64,000 nt of DNA, from NCBI RefSeq assembly GCF_900169785.1, contig NZ_FWER01000012.1, positions 62,482-126,481 of the forward strand, read 5' to 3'. Below, in pieces: positions 34,472 through 44,374 of this stretch (its first letter is position 1; every line of letters begins with the position of its first letter). The position numbers and the translations under genes were made by a program. The notes below the pieces were generated by a model that was not told the DNA's origin, made no database searches, and saw only the letters and a list, made by a program, of their open reading frames with translations. The DNA is from Rhizobium sullae (GTDB taxonomy: Bacteria > Pseudomonadota > Alphaproteobacteria > Rhizobiales > Rhizobiaceae).

Positions 34472-34847
34472 TGGAGATGCGTCCTTCGCGGGCATTATGG
34501 CGGAACTGCATGGCGATCAGGATTCCCTTGCACCAACGAAGCGCCACCAGCGAAAGCATGATCGTCAGCGGAGCGAACAGCAGAATGTGCAGCCAGATTG
34601 GCGGCGAATAGTTCACCTCCAGCCAGAGCACAGAGCCGATGACGATGACGCCGACGATGAGAATGACGAAGACGGCAGGGCCATCGCCCGAATCGGCAAA
34701 GGAATAATCGAGGCCGCAGGCAGCACAGCGCGGTTTCAGCGAGAGCAGGCCGTCAAACAATTTTCCCTGTCCGCAGCGCGGGCAGCAGCCCCGCACGCCG
34801 GTCTTTACGGGATCCACTGGGGGGAAATGTGCACTGTCTTCGCTCAT
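34464..34847 (-). CDS. DUF983 membrane protein
   Basis: A 127-residue protein. A cytoplasmic zinc-ribbon-like segment has two CxxC pairs (GCCPRCGQGKLF and PRCAACGLDYSF). It is followed by two membrane helices (FVILIVGVIVIGSVLWLEV and LHILLFAPLTIMLSLVALRW). ATG 34847 has AAGGAAG just upstream. The DUF983 gene is a usual neighbour of cox genes and SURF1 in alphaproteobacteria, and a role in oxidase assembly is inferred from that. Confidence 0.88.
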   Translation of the reverse strand: MSEDSAHFPPVDPVKTGVRGCCPRCGQGKLFDGLLSLKPRCAACGLDYSFADSGDGPAVFVILIVGVIVIGSVLWLEVNYSPPIWLHILLFAPLTIMLSLVALRWCKGILIAMQFRHNAREGRISSD

Positions 34848-34973
34848 CGTCTTCCTTTCGGCCGGGGTCATTTCCGGTCGTGCCTTAACTCTCCCATAAA
34901 GTATCCGCAGGACGAATGGAAATAGCTGCGCGATTTCGCCTAAGTGATTCGCGCCAACAGAAGAAGAAAACGG

Positions 34974-35615
34974 ATGAGCAATGATAGCCCTGCCGGCCAG
35001 ATCGTGATCCTGAACGGCGCGCCGCGCAGCGGCAAGACGACGATCGCGAGAACCATTCAGCAACAGTTCGAAGGACCGTGGATGAACCTCGGCGTCGATG
35101 CTTACAATGCCGCGACGCCGGCACGCTACCTGCCGGGCATCGGACTTCGCCCCGGCGGCGAGCGACCCGACCTTGAAGAATTGGTGCCGTTCTTATACGC
35201 GGCGCTCTACGAATCCATAGCCATCCATGCCGGGCTTGGGCTCAATGTCGTCGCCGATCTCGGCCATCACGACGCCTATTCGCGGCCGCTCGGAATTCTT
35301 ACGGATTGCGCCCGGCGGCTTGAAGGCTTCCCGGTTCTCTTCATCGGCGTGCTCTGCCCGCTCGACGTCATCATGAAGCGCCGCGACATCGATGAGCCGG
35401 GACGCCAGCATCTTTATGCAAGAGGTAGCGACGAGGTTCCGGTTCCGGATGCCGTGCGGCGCTGGCAGGAAGAAGTGCACCGGCCGGGCATCTACGACCT
35501 CGAGGTCGATACGTCGGTGCTGACGCCATACGAATGTGCCGAGGCGATCCGGCAGCAACTCGATCTCGGCATTCCGGAGCCATCGGCCTTCGAGCGGATC
35601 GCTGCTGCAAGGTAG
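34974..35615 (+). CDS. P-loop phosphotransferase, chloramphenicol phosphotransferase-like
   Basis: A 213-residue P-loop kinase-like protein. Walker A is ILNGAPRSGKTTIA near residues 11-22, followed by WMNLGVDAYNAATPARYLPG, a region that in CPT-type kinases holds the catalytic Asp. VVADLGHHDAYSRPLG and LFIGVLCPLDVIMKRRDID continue the fold. The family includes chloramphenicol 3-O-phosphotransferase but most members are of unknown substrate. It is on the plus strand, inside a minus-strand oxidase cluster, between ctaE and DUF983. A bidirectional terminator follows. Confidence 0.8.
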   Translation: MSNDSPAGQIVILNGAPRSGKTTIARTIQQQFEGPWMNLGVDAYNAATPARYLPGIGLRPGGERPDLEELVPFLYAALYESIAIHAGLGLNVVADLGHHDAYSRPLGILTDCARRLEGFPVLFIGVLCPLDVIMKRRDIDEPGRQHLYARGSDEVPVPDAVRRWQEEVHRPGIYDLEVDTSVLTPYECAEAIRQQLDLGIPEPSAFERIAAAR

Positions 35616-35625
35616 TCCATAGAAA

Positions 35626-35664
35626 AAGGCGGGCATCGGTTGGCGCCCGCCTTGTTTTGATTTT
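35626..35664. terminator. Bidirectional intrinsic terminator between kinase gene and ctaE
   Basis: A 9-bp stem, AAGGCGGGC (35626-35634) with GCCCGCCTT (35645-35653), with T-rich flanks on both strands: GTTTTGATTTT on the plus strand and TTTTTCT on the minus strand. It is placed to stop both the kinase transcript and the ctaE transcript, so the downstream DUF983-SURF1 genes would need their own promoter. Confidence 0.8.
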
Positions 35665-35676
35665 CTTTGCGTTTTG

Positions 35677-36552
35677 TCAGCCGGCGACAGGTGCGCCCCA
35701 ACCGCCCCAGACATAGATGGAGAAGAACAGAAACAGCCAGACGACGTCAACGAAGTGCCAGTACCAGGCGGCCGCTTCGAAGCCGAAGTGCTGCTTCGGC
35801 GTAAAGTCGCCGCGGATTGCGCGGATGAGGCAGACTGCCAGGAAAATCGTACCGATCAGCACATGGAAACCGTGGAAGCCGGTCGCCATGAAGAAGGTCG
35901 CGCCGTAGATCGAGTTCTTGAAGTCGAACGGAGCGTGGGCATATTCGTAGCCCTGGACGCTGGAGAACAGGATGCCGAGAAGGACGGTGAGCGTCAGACC
36001 CTGCACCAACCCCTTGCGGTCGTTATGCAAGAGCGCATGGTGCGCCCAGGTGACCGTCGTGCCGGACAAAAGCAGGATTACGGTGTTGTAGATCGGCAGG
36101 TGCCAAGGATCGAGAACCTCGACGCCTTTCGGCGGCCACTGGCCACCTGTATATGCAAGGCGCGACGCCTGGATCGCTTCATTCGCAAAGAGGCTCGCGT
36201 CGAAATAGGCCCAGAACCAGGCAAGGAAGAACATCACTTCCGAAGCGATGAACATGATCATGCCGTAGCGCAGGTGCAGCGAGACGACGCGGGTATGGGC
36301 GCCCTCATGGGCCTCCTTCACCGTATCGGACCACCAGCCGTACATGACGTAGAGGATCAGCGCGAGGCCGATATAGAACAGCCAGGGCTGGGCCCATTCG
36401 ATGCCGAAGAGATGCAGCGAACCGCCATTCAGGTAGCGCATATAGCCGACGCCGCCGAAAGTGACGATAAAGGCGCCAAGCGACGCCAGAATCGGCCACG
36501 GGCTTGGGTCGATGATGTGGTAGTCGTGATTTTTCTGATGCGCATCGGCCAT
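35677..36552 (-). CDS. ctaE: Cytochrome c oxidase subunit III
   Basis: A 291-residue seven-helix subunit of aa3-type oxidase. MADAHQKNHDYHIIDPSPWP is the usual N-terminus. EVMFFLAWFWAYFDASL, TVTWAHHALLHNDRKG and the C-terminal AAWYWHFVDVVWLFLFFSIY are family blocks. Start ATG 36552; a longer frame from 36612 has no family support. It follows ctaG by 60 bp and precedes a terminator. Confidence 0.96.
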   Translation of the reverse strand: MADAHQKNHDYHIIDPSPWPILASLGAFIVTFGGVGYMRYLNGGSLHLFGIEWAQPWLFYIGLALILYVMYGWWSDTVKEAHEGAHTRVVSLHLRYGMIMFIASEVMFFLAWFWAYFDASLFANEAIQASRLAYTGGQWPPKGVEVLDPWHLPIYNTVILLLSGTTVTWAHHALLHNDRKGLVQGLTLTVLLGILFSSVQGYEYAHAPFDFKNSIYGATFFMATGFHGFHVLIGTIFLAVCLIRAIRGDFTPKQHFGFEAAAWYWHFVDVVWLFLFFSIYVWGGWGAPVAG

Positions 36553-36612
36553 GTCAGATCCCCGGATGTCTTCCTTCGCTTCGCCTCCGGCATAGCCGGA
36601 AACGATCCTCAA

Positions 36613-37221
36613 TCAAAGTTTCTTTTCAACCTTCTGCGCCCCACCCTCGTTCGAAGCCACGGGCTTCGGTCCCTCTTTCGGGTAGAACGTATATGACAGC
36701 GTAATCGTGTGGATGTCTTTCGACTCGACGGCCTTTGTAATATCCGGATCGATATAGAACACCACTGGCATTTCAAGCTTCTCGCCCGGCTTCAGGTCCG
36801 TTTCGTTGAAGCAGAAGCACTGGATCTTGTTGAAATAGGCGCCCGCCTCGCCCGGCGTCACGTTGAAGACCGCCTGTCCGCGTTGCGTCTCGTTCGACTT
36901 GTTTTCCGCGACGAAATTGACCTGAATGGTCTCGCCGATGCGCGGATTGACCTCGCGCTGCACCGGCTTGAAGTCCCAGTACAGGCCCGACGCCACATTA
37001 GCGTCGAAGGTGACGCGCATTTTCCGGTCGAGGATGACGCTTGACGCCTGCTCGACGCGCTGCGTCGTGCCGTTATAGCCGGTCATCTGGCAGAAGATGC
37101 GGTAGAGCGGAACCGCGGCATAGCTCATCGCCGTCATGCCGACAACGAAGCTCAGGCACATGAAGACGACGGCGCCGTTGTTGCGGCCCTGCTTCTTCGG
37201 TGCGTTTGCGGTGTCGCTCAT
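36613..37221 (-). CDS. ctaG: Cytochrome c oxidase assembly protein CtaG (Cox11)
   Basis: A 202-residue copper chaperone delivering copper to the CuB site of subunit I. It has an N-terminal membrane anchor ([20 protein letters not shown]) and a periplasmic immunoglobulin-like domain. The copper-binding pair is in [14 protein letters not shown], and the membrane-proximal Cys lies in [16 protein letters not shown]. The neighbouring genes are ctaE and a 45-residue membrane protein. Confidence 0.96.
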   Translation of the reverse strand: MSDTANAPKKQGRNNGAVVFMCLSFVVGMTAMSYAAVPLYRIFCQMTGYNGTTQRVEQASSVILDRKMRVTFDANVASGLYWDFKPVQREVNPRIGETIQVNFVAENKSNETQRGQAVFNVTPGEAGAYFNKIQCFCFNETDLKPGEKLEMPVVFYIDPDITKAVESKDIHTITLSYTFYPKEGPKPVASNEGGAQKVEKKL

Positions 37222-37225
37222 CGGT

Positions 37226-37363
37226 TCAACCTCCGTGCCCGGTGAACTTCACGATGGTGATGGCGTAAAAGAGCACGCAGAGGCCCGCAAGCGCGAGGCC
37301 GAGGGCGACGTTCCGGTTGCGGCGCGACTTGCGCTGCGCGTCCGTGAGCTTGACGGTTTCCAT
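37226..37363 (-). CDS. Small cox-cluster membrane protein (CoxF-like)
   Basis: A 45-residue protein: a basic N-terminus ([15 protein letters not shown]) followed by one membrane helix ([18 protein letters not shown]). The start ATG overlaps the ctaB stop as ATGA, and the stop lies 4 bp before ctaG, so it is a real, translationally coupled gene. Small proteins in this position of alphaproteobacterial cox operons are called CoxF or hypothetical; a role in assembly is inferred from position only. Confidence 0.8.
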   Translation of the reverse strand: METVKLTDAQRKSRRNRNVALGLALAGLCVLFYAITIVKFTGHGG

Positions 37364-38319
37364 CAGAACAAACCTCCTGCACGGGAGACCAGCATGGAAG
37401 CGAGCCGGTCTATCAACAGGGCAGAAAAGATGGCGAAGAGATAAAAGATCGAGAAAGCAAAGAGCTTCTTCGCCGGGATCATCTTGAGATCGCCATCCGG
37501 CATACGCCAGACGGCGATGGAACAGTATATGAAGACCGCGCCGAGCGCCGCTGCGACGAGGCCGTATCCGACGCTCGCAAAGCCGAGGAAGGACGGAACC
37601 ACGCCGCACATGGCCGTCAATACGGCATAGGCGACGATCTGGTGTTTGGTAACGCGCTCGCCGGAGACGTTCGGCAGCATCGGCACACCGACGGCCTCAT
37701 AATCGCGCATCTTGAACAGGGCAAGCGCCCAGAAATGCGCCGGCGTCCAGAGGAAGATGATGAGAAACAGGACGGTGCTTTCGATCGTCACCGAATTCGT
37801 CACGCAGGCCCAGCCGATCATCGGCGGGAAGGCGCCGGCGGCACCGCCGATGACGATGTTCTGCGGCGTCGAGCGCTTCAGCCACATCGTGTAGATGACG
37901 ACGTAGAAGAAGATCGTGAAGGCGAGGATCGAGGCGGAGAGCCAGTTGACGGCAAGGCCGAGGATGACCACCGAAAAACAGGAGAGGATCAGGCCGAAGG
38001 CCAGTGCTTCCTTCGGCGTGATGCGGCCTGCCGGAATTGGCCGGCGGGCGGTGCGGGTCATGATGGCGTCGATATCGGCATCGTACCACATGTTGAGCGC
38101 ACCCGAGGCGCCTGCGCCGATCGCTATGCAGAGGATCGAAATCAGGCCGAGGACGGGATTGATGTGGCCGGGTGCCAGCACCAAGCCGGCAAAAGCCGTG
38201 AAGACCACGAGCGACATCACGCGCGGCTTCAGAAGCTCGAAATAATCGCGCGCACTGGCTTCCGACAGGAGATGTTCGCCGTCGTTCACAAGTACCTCGT
38301 GATTGTTTATGACCCTCAT
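37363..38319 (-). CDS. ctaB: Protoheme IX farnesyltransferase
   Basis: A 318-residue UbiA-family prenyltransferase making heme O from heme B, about nine membrane helices. The Asp-rich loops [17 protein letters not shown] and the second loop around [17 protein letters not shown] are present, as are the Arg-rich [10 protein letters not shown] and [13 protein letters not shown] chose ATG 38319 since AGGACGG lies upstream; ATG 38334 is an alternative. It lies downstream of ctaD after a hairpin. Confidence 0.95.
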   Translation of the reverse strand: MRVINNHEVLVNDGEHLLSEASARDYFELLKPRVMSLVVFTAFAGLVLAPGHINPVLGLISILCIAIGAGASGALNMWYDADIDAIMTRTARRPIPAGRITPKEALAFGLILSCFSVVILGLAVNWLSASILAFTIFFYVVIYTMWLKRSTPQNIVIGGAAGAFPPMIGWACVTNSVTIESTVLFLIIFLWTPAHFWALALFKMRDYEAVGVPMLPNVSGERVTKHQIVAYAVLTAMCGVVPSFLGFASVGYGLVAAALGAVFIYCSIAVWRMPDGDLKMIPAKKLFAFSIFYLFAIFSALLIDRLASMLVSRAGGLF

Positions 38320-38343
38320 TCTTCCGTCCTGCATTCTTCAAGG

Positions 38344-38374
38344 CCGGACGCCGCATTTTGCAAGCGGCGCCCGG
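38344..38374 (-). terminator. Stem-loop between ctaD and ctaB
   Basis: An 11-bp stem, including one G-U pair in RNA, formed by CCGGACGCCGC (38344-38354) and GCGGCGCCCGG (38364-38374) with a 9-base loop. It lies 12 bases after the ctaD stop, inside the operon. There is no T tract. It probably stabilises the ctaCD part of the mRNA or lowers read-through into assembly genes. Confidence 0.55.
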
Positions 38375-38386
38375 AATATCAGCATC

Positions 38387-40099
<1,713 letters not shown>

Positions 40100-40102
40100 C
40101 TA

Positions 40103-40990
40103 TTACTGAACGTTTTCGGCGACGTCGACGGTCTTTGCCTGACCGTCGGTGGCAGCCATGAGAGCCTTGTAGGCTCCGGGAAGATCAGAAGCAGCAGCCG
40201 TCAGCCACTGCTTGTACTTGTCTTCGGAGACGACGCGGATCGCGATCGGCATGTACGCATGGTCCTTGCCGCAAAGCTCGGAACACTGGCCATAGAACAG
40301 GCCTTCGCGCTCCGTCTTGAACCAGGTTTCGTTCAAACGCCCGGGAACGGCGTCGATCTTGATGCCGAAGGACGGCATGGCGAAGGCGTGAATGACGTCG
40401 GTCGGCGCGGCGGTCACGAGAACTCGGACCGTCTTGTTGACCGGCAGCACGACTTCGTTGTCGACGGCAAGCAGGCGCGGATAGGTGGCGAGGTCGACCT
40501 TGCCGGCAGCCGCGCGATCCGGATCCTTGAGCAGATAGGAATCGAACGTGAGAGGCGTCTCGCCCGTGCCCGCGTATTCATAATTCCACTGCCACTGGGT
40601 GGCCGTCGCCTTCAACGTGACATCCGGGTTTTCCGGCAGGGTGAGCTGCGCCGTCAAAAGGTTGAACGACGGAACAGCGAGGAGGAGGAGAATGAGAACT
40701 GGCCCGACGGTCCAGATGACTTCGATGATCGTGTTATGGCTCGTCTTCGATGGCACCGGATTTGCGCTGGCGCGGAACTTGAAACAGACGACGATCAGCA
40801 GCACGAGAACGAAAAGCGTGATCGGAACGATGAACCACAGCGTATATTGTTCGAACCAGCTGATTTCCCGCATGATCTGCGTCGCCGCCGGCTGCAGCGT
40901 TGCCTGCCACGGCAGCGGCTGATCGGCAAAACTGCCGGAAGCAAAAAGCAGACAGACCAGCGCGGTCAGTGCTGCATAAGCCTTCTTCAT
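40103..40990 (-). CDS. ctaC: Cytochrome c oxidase subunit II
   Basis: A 295-residue subunit with a signal peptide, two membrane helices and a periplasmic cupredoxin domain. The CuA site has GQCSELCGKDHAYMP with the Cys pair, His and Met, plus the upstream His in TDVIHAFAMPSFG. The aromatic patch WQWNYEY that receives electrons from cytochrome c is intact. ATG 40990 is preceded by GAGGGAGAT; an in-frame start at 41026 is less likely. It heads the ctaCDBGE operon. Confidence 0.97.
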   Translation of the reverse strand: MKKAYAALTALVCLLFASGSFADQPLPWQATLQPAATQIMREISWFEQYTLWFIVPITLFVLVLLIVVCFKFRASANPVPSKTSHNTIIEVIWTVGPVLILLLLAVPSFNLLTAQLTLPENPDVTLKATATQWQWNYEYAGTGETPLTFDSYLLKDPDRAAAGKVDLATYPRLLAVDNEVVLPVNKTVRVLVTAAPTDVIHAFAMPSFGIKIDAVPGRLNETWFKTEREGLFYGQCSELCGKDHAYMPIAIRVVSEDKYKQWLTAAASDLPGAYKALMAATDGQAKTVDVAENVQ

Positions 40991-41334
40991 CACTTTAGTA
41001 TCTCCCTCGAGCGCTTGATCTGCCACAAATCGAACGCAGAATCCTTGCCATCTTCAGCGCTTCAAACCACAGTTTGCCATCTACCGCAACAGGCCAGAGC
41101 GATTGTCTATGCGGCATTTTTGCCCAAAGTCAAATTCCGCAGCCAGGGCAAAACATTGCTGAAGATTTTCATGGTCATACGAAAAAGGCCGGCCGGGGCC
41201 AATACGCCATTTCGACATTCTCGGCGAAAGGTCCTATTTCTGCCGTAGTCCCCCGGTTTTGACGGGGCGGGGCTTTTCATTTCCGGTGGCGGCCTCCAAC
41301 AATAGCGGCACTGATTCGAATTCCAGAGGTTTCC
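40991..41334. other. Divergent promoter region of ctaC and ialB-like genes
   Basis: A 344-bp gap with no credible ORF. It should carry promoters for the leftward oxidase operon and the rightward ialB-like gene. A small hairpin, CCCCG (41251-41255) with CGGGG (41262-41266), and the GC-rich 41195-41215 segment (GGCCGGCCGGGGCC) are the only structures I noticed. One GATTC (GANTC, a CcrM target) lies near 41313. No clear operator could be defined. Confidence 0.5.
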
Positions 41335-41958
41335 ATGGGTTTCCGTTCCCTCGCGCGGTCGCTTATTCTGACCACCAGCATCGCAGCCGCGGCGACAATC
41401 CCCGTATTTGCCCAGCAGCAGCCTGCACCGAAGCCGCCCGCGCAACAACCGGCACCGGCCCAGCAACCGGCACCAGCCCAGCCGGCTCCGCCGCAGCAGG
41501 CAGCGCCCGGACAAAGCCAGCCGCAGGCTCCCGGAACCGTGAAGTCGAACCACGGCGCCTGGTCCGTCGTCTGCGACAAGCCAGCCGGAGCTTCCGCCGA
41601 GCAATGCGCGCTGATGCAGAACGTTATTGCTGAAGACCGGCCGGAAGTCGGCCTCTCGGTCGTCGTGCTGAAGACCGCCGACCGCAAGTCGAAGATCCTC
41701 CGCGTTCTGGCGCCGCTCGGCGTGCTGCTGCCGAACGGCCTCGGCCTCAATGTCGACGGCAAGGACATCGGCCGCGCCTATTTCGTGCGCTGCTTTGCCG
41801 ACGGCTGCTACGCCGAAGTCGTGCTCGAGGACGAACTGCTGAAGACATTCCGCAGCGGCACCAGCGCCACTTTCATCGTCTTTCAGACACCGGAAGAAGG
41901 CATCGGCATTCCCGTCGACCTCAAGGGCTTTGCCGAAGGCTACGACGCCCTGCCCTGA
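41335..41958 (+). CDS. IalB (invasion-associated locus B) family protein
   Basis: A 207-residue exported protein. A signal peptide ends near AQQ (residue 26). A low-complexity Pro/Ala/Gln segment (PAPKPPAQQPAPAQQ and similar, about residues 28-66) is followed by the IalB domain: HGAWSVVCDKP with cysteines pairing to CALMQNVI, and YFVRCFADGCYAEVVLEDEL. IalB was named for erythrocyte invasion in Bartonella; in rhizobia its role is undefined, probably envelope-related. The Pro-rich arm could span periplasmic layers. Confidence 0.9.
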   Translation: MGFRSLARSLILTTSIAAAATIPVFAQQQPAPKPPAQQPAPAQQPAPAQPAPPQQAAPGQSQPQAPGTVKSNHGAWSVVCDKPAGASAEQCALMQNVIAEDRPEVGLSVVVLKTADRKSKILRVLAPLGVLLPNGLGLNVDGKDIGRAYFVRCFADGCYAEVVLEDELLKTFRSGTSATFIVFQTPEEGIGIPVDLKGFAEGYDALP

Positions 41959-42029
41959 TAAGGGCTTGCTCGAACAGCCCTGCGGACCTACATCCGGCTT
42001 GGAAGCGTTTCTGCTTCGAAGCGGAGAAT

Positions 42030-43451
42030 ATGATCATGAATACCGACCTGCTGACGCTGTTCGATGCCGACGAAGCCACAATGCGCAAACATGTTGCCGA
42101 GGCGCTTTCCGGCTCCGATGACGGCGAGCTGTTCATCGAGCATGCGCAGGCAGAATCGCTGATGTTCGACAACGGCCGCCTCAAGGGCGGCAGCTTCAAC
42201 ACCGAGCAGGGTTTCGGCCTTCGCGCGGTTGCCGGCGAGGCCGTCGGCTACGCCCATGCGGGCGATCTTTCGGTCGCGGCGCTGAAGCGCGCGGCTGAGG
42301 CTGTCGGCGCGGTCACGAAAGGCTATTGCGGAAGCTATGCCGCCGCACCCCAACGCACGAACAAGAAATTCTACGGCGACGAGAACCCGATCGGCTCGCC
42401 GACCTTCGAAGAGAAGGTCAAGGTGCTGACCGATATCGACGCCTATCTGCGCGGCAAGGACGACAAGGTGCGCCAGGTGACGGCATCGGTCGCTGCGAGC
42501 TGGCAGGTTGTCGATATCCTTCGTGCCGACGGCCATCGCGTTCGCGATATCCGCCCGATGACGCGCATCAACATCTCCGTCATCGTCGGCGAAGGCGACC
42601 GGCAGGAGTCCGGCTCCTATGGCAGCGGCGGGCGCGTTGGCTTCGGCGATTTCATTGCCGAGGGAAGCTGGCGGTACGGCGCAGACGAGGCGCTGCGCCA
42701 GGCGCTCGTCAATCTCGAGGCGATCGAAGCCCCGGCGGGCACGATGGATGTCGTGCTCGGCTCCGGCTGGCCAGGCGTCATGCTGCACGAAGCAGTCGGC
42801 CACGGTCTCGAAGGGGATTTCAACCGCAAGAAAACGTCTGCCTTCGCCGGGCTGCTTGGCCAAATGGTCGCCGCACCAGGCGTGACCGTCGTCGACGACG
42901 GCACGATCGACAGCCGCCGCGGCTCGATCACAATCGATGACGAGGGTACGCCGTCCGGCTACAATGTACTCATCGAGAACGGCAAGCTCGTCGGCTACAT
43001 GCAGGACCGGCAGAACGCCCGACTGATGGGCATGCAGCCGACCGGCAACGGGCGCCGCCAGGGCTATTCCCATGTGCCGATGCCGCGCATGACCAATACC
43101 TACATGCTCGGCGGCGACAGGACGCCGGAAGAGATCATCGCCTCGGTCAAAAAGGGCGTCTATGCCGTCTCCTTCGGCGGCGGCCAGGTGGACATCACGT
43201 CCGGCAAGTTCGTCTTCGGCTGCACCGAAGCGTACCTGATCGAAAACGGCAGGATCGGTGCACCGATCAAGGGCGCGATGCTGATCGGCAACGGCCCAGA
43301 TGCCATGAAGCGCGTCTCGATGATCGGCAACGACATGAAGCTCGACACCGGCATCGGCAATTGCGGCAAGGCCGGACAATGGGTTCCGGTCGGCGTCGGA
43401 CAGCCGCACCTGCGCATGGACCAGGTGACTGTCGGCGGCACGAAGGCCTAA
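42030..43451 (+). CDS. tldD: Metalloprotease TldD
   Basis: About 473 residues. TldD and its partner TldE/PmbA form a heterodimeric zinc protease that processes modified peptides and antitoxins. The HExxxH zinc motif is in GVMLHEAVGHGLEGDFNRK near residue 252, and the GFGLRAVAGEAVGYAH and GSITIDDEGTPS blocks are family features. The start is ATG 42030 or ATG 42036; GGAG lies 4 and 10 bases upstream respectively. The pmbA partner is not in this window. Confidence 0.95.
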   Translation: MIMNTDLLTLFDADEATMRKHVAEALSGSDDGELFIEHAQAESLMFDNGRLKGGSFNTEQGFGLRAVAGEAVGYAHAGDLSVAALKRAAEAVGAVTKGYCGSYAAAPQRTNKKFYGDENPIGSPTFEEKVKVLTDIDAYLRGKDDKVRQVTASVAASWQVVDILRADGHRVRDIRPMTRINISVIVGEGDRQESGSYGSGGRVGFGDFIAEGSWRYGADEALRQALVNLEAIEAPAGTMDVVLGSGWPGVMLHEAVGHGLEGDFNRKKTSAFAGLLGQMVAAPGVTVVDDGTIDSRRGSITIDDEGTPSGYNVLIENGKLVGYMQDRQNARLMGMQPTGNGRRQGYSHVPMPRMTNTYMLGGDRTPEEIIASVKKGVYAVSFGGGQVDITSGKFVFGCTEAYLIENGRIGAPIKGAMLIGNGPDAMKRVSMIGNDMKLDTGIGNCGKAGQWVPVGVGQPHLRMDQVTVGGTKA

Positions 43452-43467
43452 CGATCGGGAGGTGGCG

Positions 43468-43959
43468 ATGAGCGAGATCGAGATCAGACCCTTCGCCGCC
43501 CCTGATATCGATGGCGTGTTTTCGGTCATTCTGCCGATCCAGCGTGACGAATTCGGCTTCGCGATCACCGCTGACGACCAGCCGGACCTGCAGGTCATCC
43601 CGGATTTCTACCAGTCCGGCAAAGGCCAGTTCTGGGTCGCGGAACGTAACGGCGTCATCGTTGGCACAGTCGGCCTCAAGGACATCGGCAACAACCGGGC
43701 AGCGCTCCGCAAGATGTTCGTCGCCGCACCGGTGCGCGGCCCCGGGCATGGCGTTGCCGCAAAGCTGCTCGACACGCTCCTTGCCCATGCCAAAGCGCAC
43801 GGCATCCGAGACATCTTCCTCGGCACGACCGACAGGTTCCTGGCCGCGCATCGCTTCTACGAGAAGAACGGCTTCACCGAGATCAAGCGCGGCGACCTCC
43901 CCCGCTCCTTCCCGTTGATGGCCGTGGACAACAAGTTCTACCGGCGGGCTGTGGGTTAG
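43468..43959 (+). CDS. GNAT-family N-acetyltransferase
   Basis: A 163-residue GNAT. The acetyl-CoA-binding segment is KMFVAAPVRGPGHGVAAKLL, and the C-terminal IFLGTTDRFLAAHRFYEKNG and GFTEIKRGDLP are typical. ATG 43468 has GGGAGG 5 bases upstream. It follows tldD at 16 bp and may be co-transcribed. The substrate is unknown. Confidence 0.88.
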   Translation: MSEIEIRPFAAPDIDGVFSVILPIQRDEFGFAITADDQPDLQVIPDFYQSGKGQFWVAERNGVIVGTVGLKDIGNNRAALRKMFVAAPVRGPGHGVAAKLLDTLLAHAKAHGIRDIFLGTTDRFLAAHRFYEKNGFTEIKRGDLPRSFPLMAVDNKFYRRAVG

Positions 43960-44001
43960 GTTCGCTCCTTTTCAAGGCGGGCGACCGCGGAAAGCCGCGA
44001 G

Positions 44002-44301
44002 TTAGGGCCTGAACCGCCACTTCCGTTCGATCGCCGGATCGAGATCGATGTGGTTGTGGCGGGCAAAGAGCAGGATGTGGCCGAGCATGTCGGCCGTTTC
44101 GTCGGCGAGGTCTTGCTTCAGTTCGTCCGGCGTCTTGCCTTTCGGGCGCCCTCTGCCGCTCACGCGGTTCCAGGCCTGCGTGAGTTCGCCCATTTCTTCC
44201 TGCAGCTTCAGGAGATACCAGTCCGGATCCCGCTCAATGCCATTCACTTCGGCGTAACGGCGGGAAGAGGATTCGAATTTTTCGGCGAGATCGGAAAGCA
44301 T
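44002..44301 (-). CDS. MazG-like nucleotide pyrophosphohydrolase
   Basis: A 99-residue all-alpha NTP pyrophosphohydrolase-like protein. The metal motif E-x-x-E appears in KLQEEMGELTQAW and the second acidic pair in DLADETADMLGHILLFA, the pattern of MazG/HisE-type enzymes. An insertion (NRVSGRGRPKGKTPDELK) lies between them. The gene is preceded by a hairpin that pairs its Shine-Dalgarno. It probably hydrolyses a non-canonical or damaged nucleotide; the substrate is not assignable. Confidence 0.85.
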   Translation of the reverse strand: MLSDLAEKFESSSRRYAEVNGIERDPDWYLLKLQEEMGELTQAWNRVSGRGRPKGKTPDELKQDLADETADMLGHILLFARHNHIDLDPAIERKWRFRP

Positions 44302-44306
44302 CGACG

Positions 44307-44333
44307 TTCTCCTTTTGTATCCAAACAGGAGAA
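44307..44333 (-). promoter_or_regulatory. Hairpin sequestering the MazG-like gene ribosome site
   Basis: In the minus-strand mRNA the ribosome site AGGAGAA (44313-44307) can pair with TTCTCCT (44333-44327). The pairing continues into the loop as TTTG/CAAA with a one-base bulge. The start codon (44301) lies 5 bases after the site. The structure could repress translation until unfolded, as in a thermosensor, or be freed by ribosomes or a ligand. The pairing is visible; the function is inference. Confidence 0.5.
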
Positions 44334-44374
44334 TGCCGATTCGTCCGGATTGTCCAGCGAATGGCGTTCGGAAC

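Noticed and set aside
41988..43598. A 536-codon antisense ORF across tldD
   Set aside because: It is a shadow of tldD and the GNAT gene, and its composition shows no protein family pattern.
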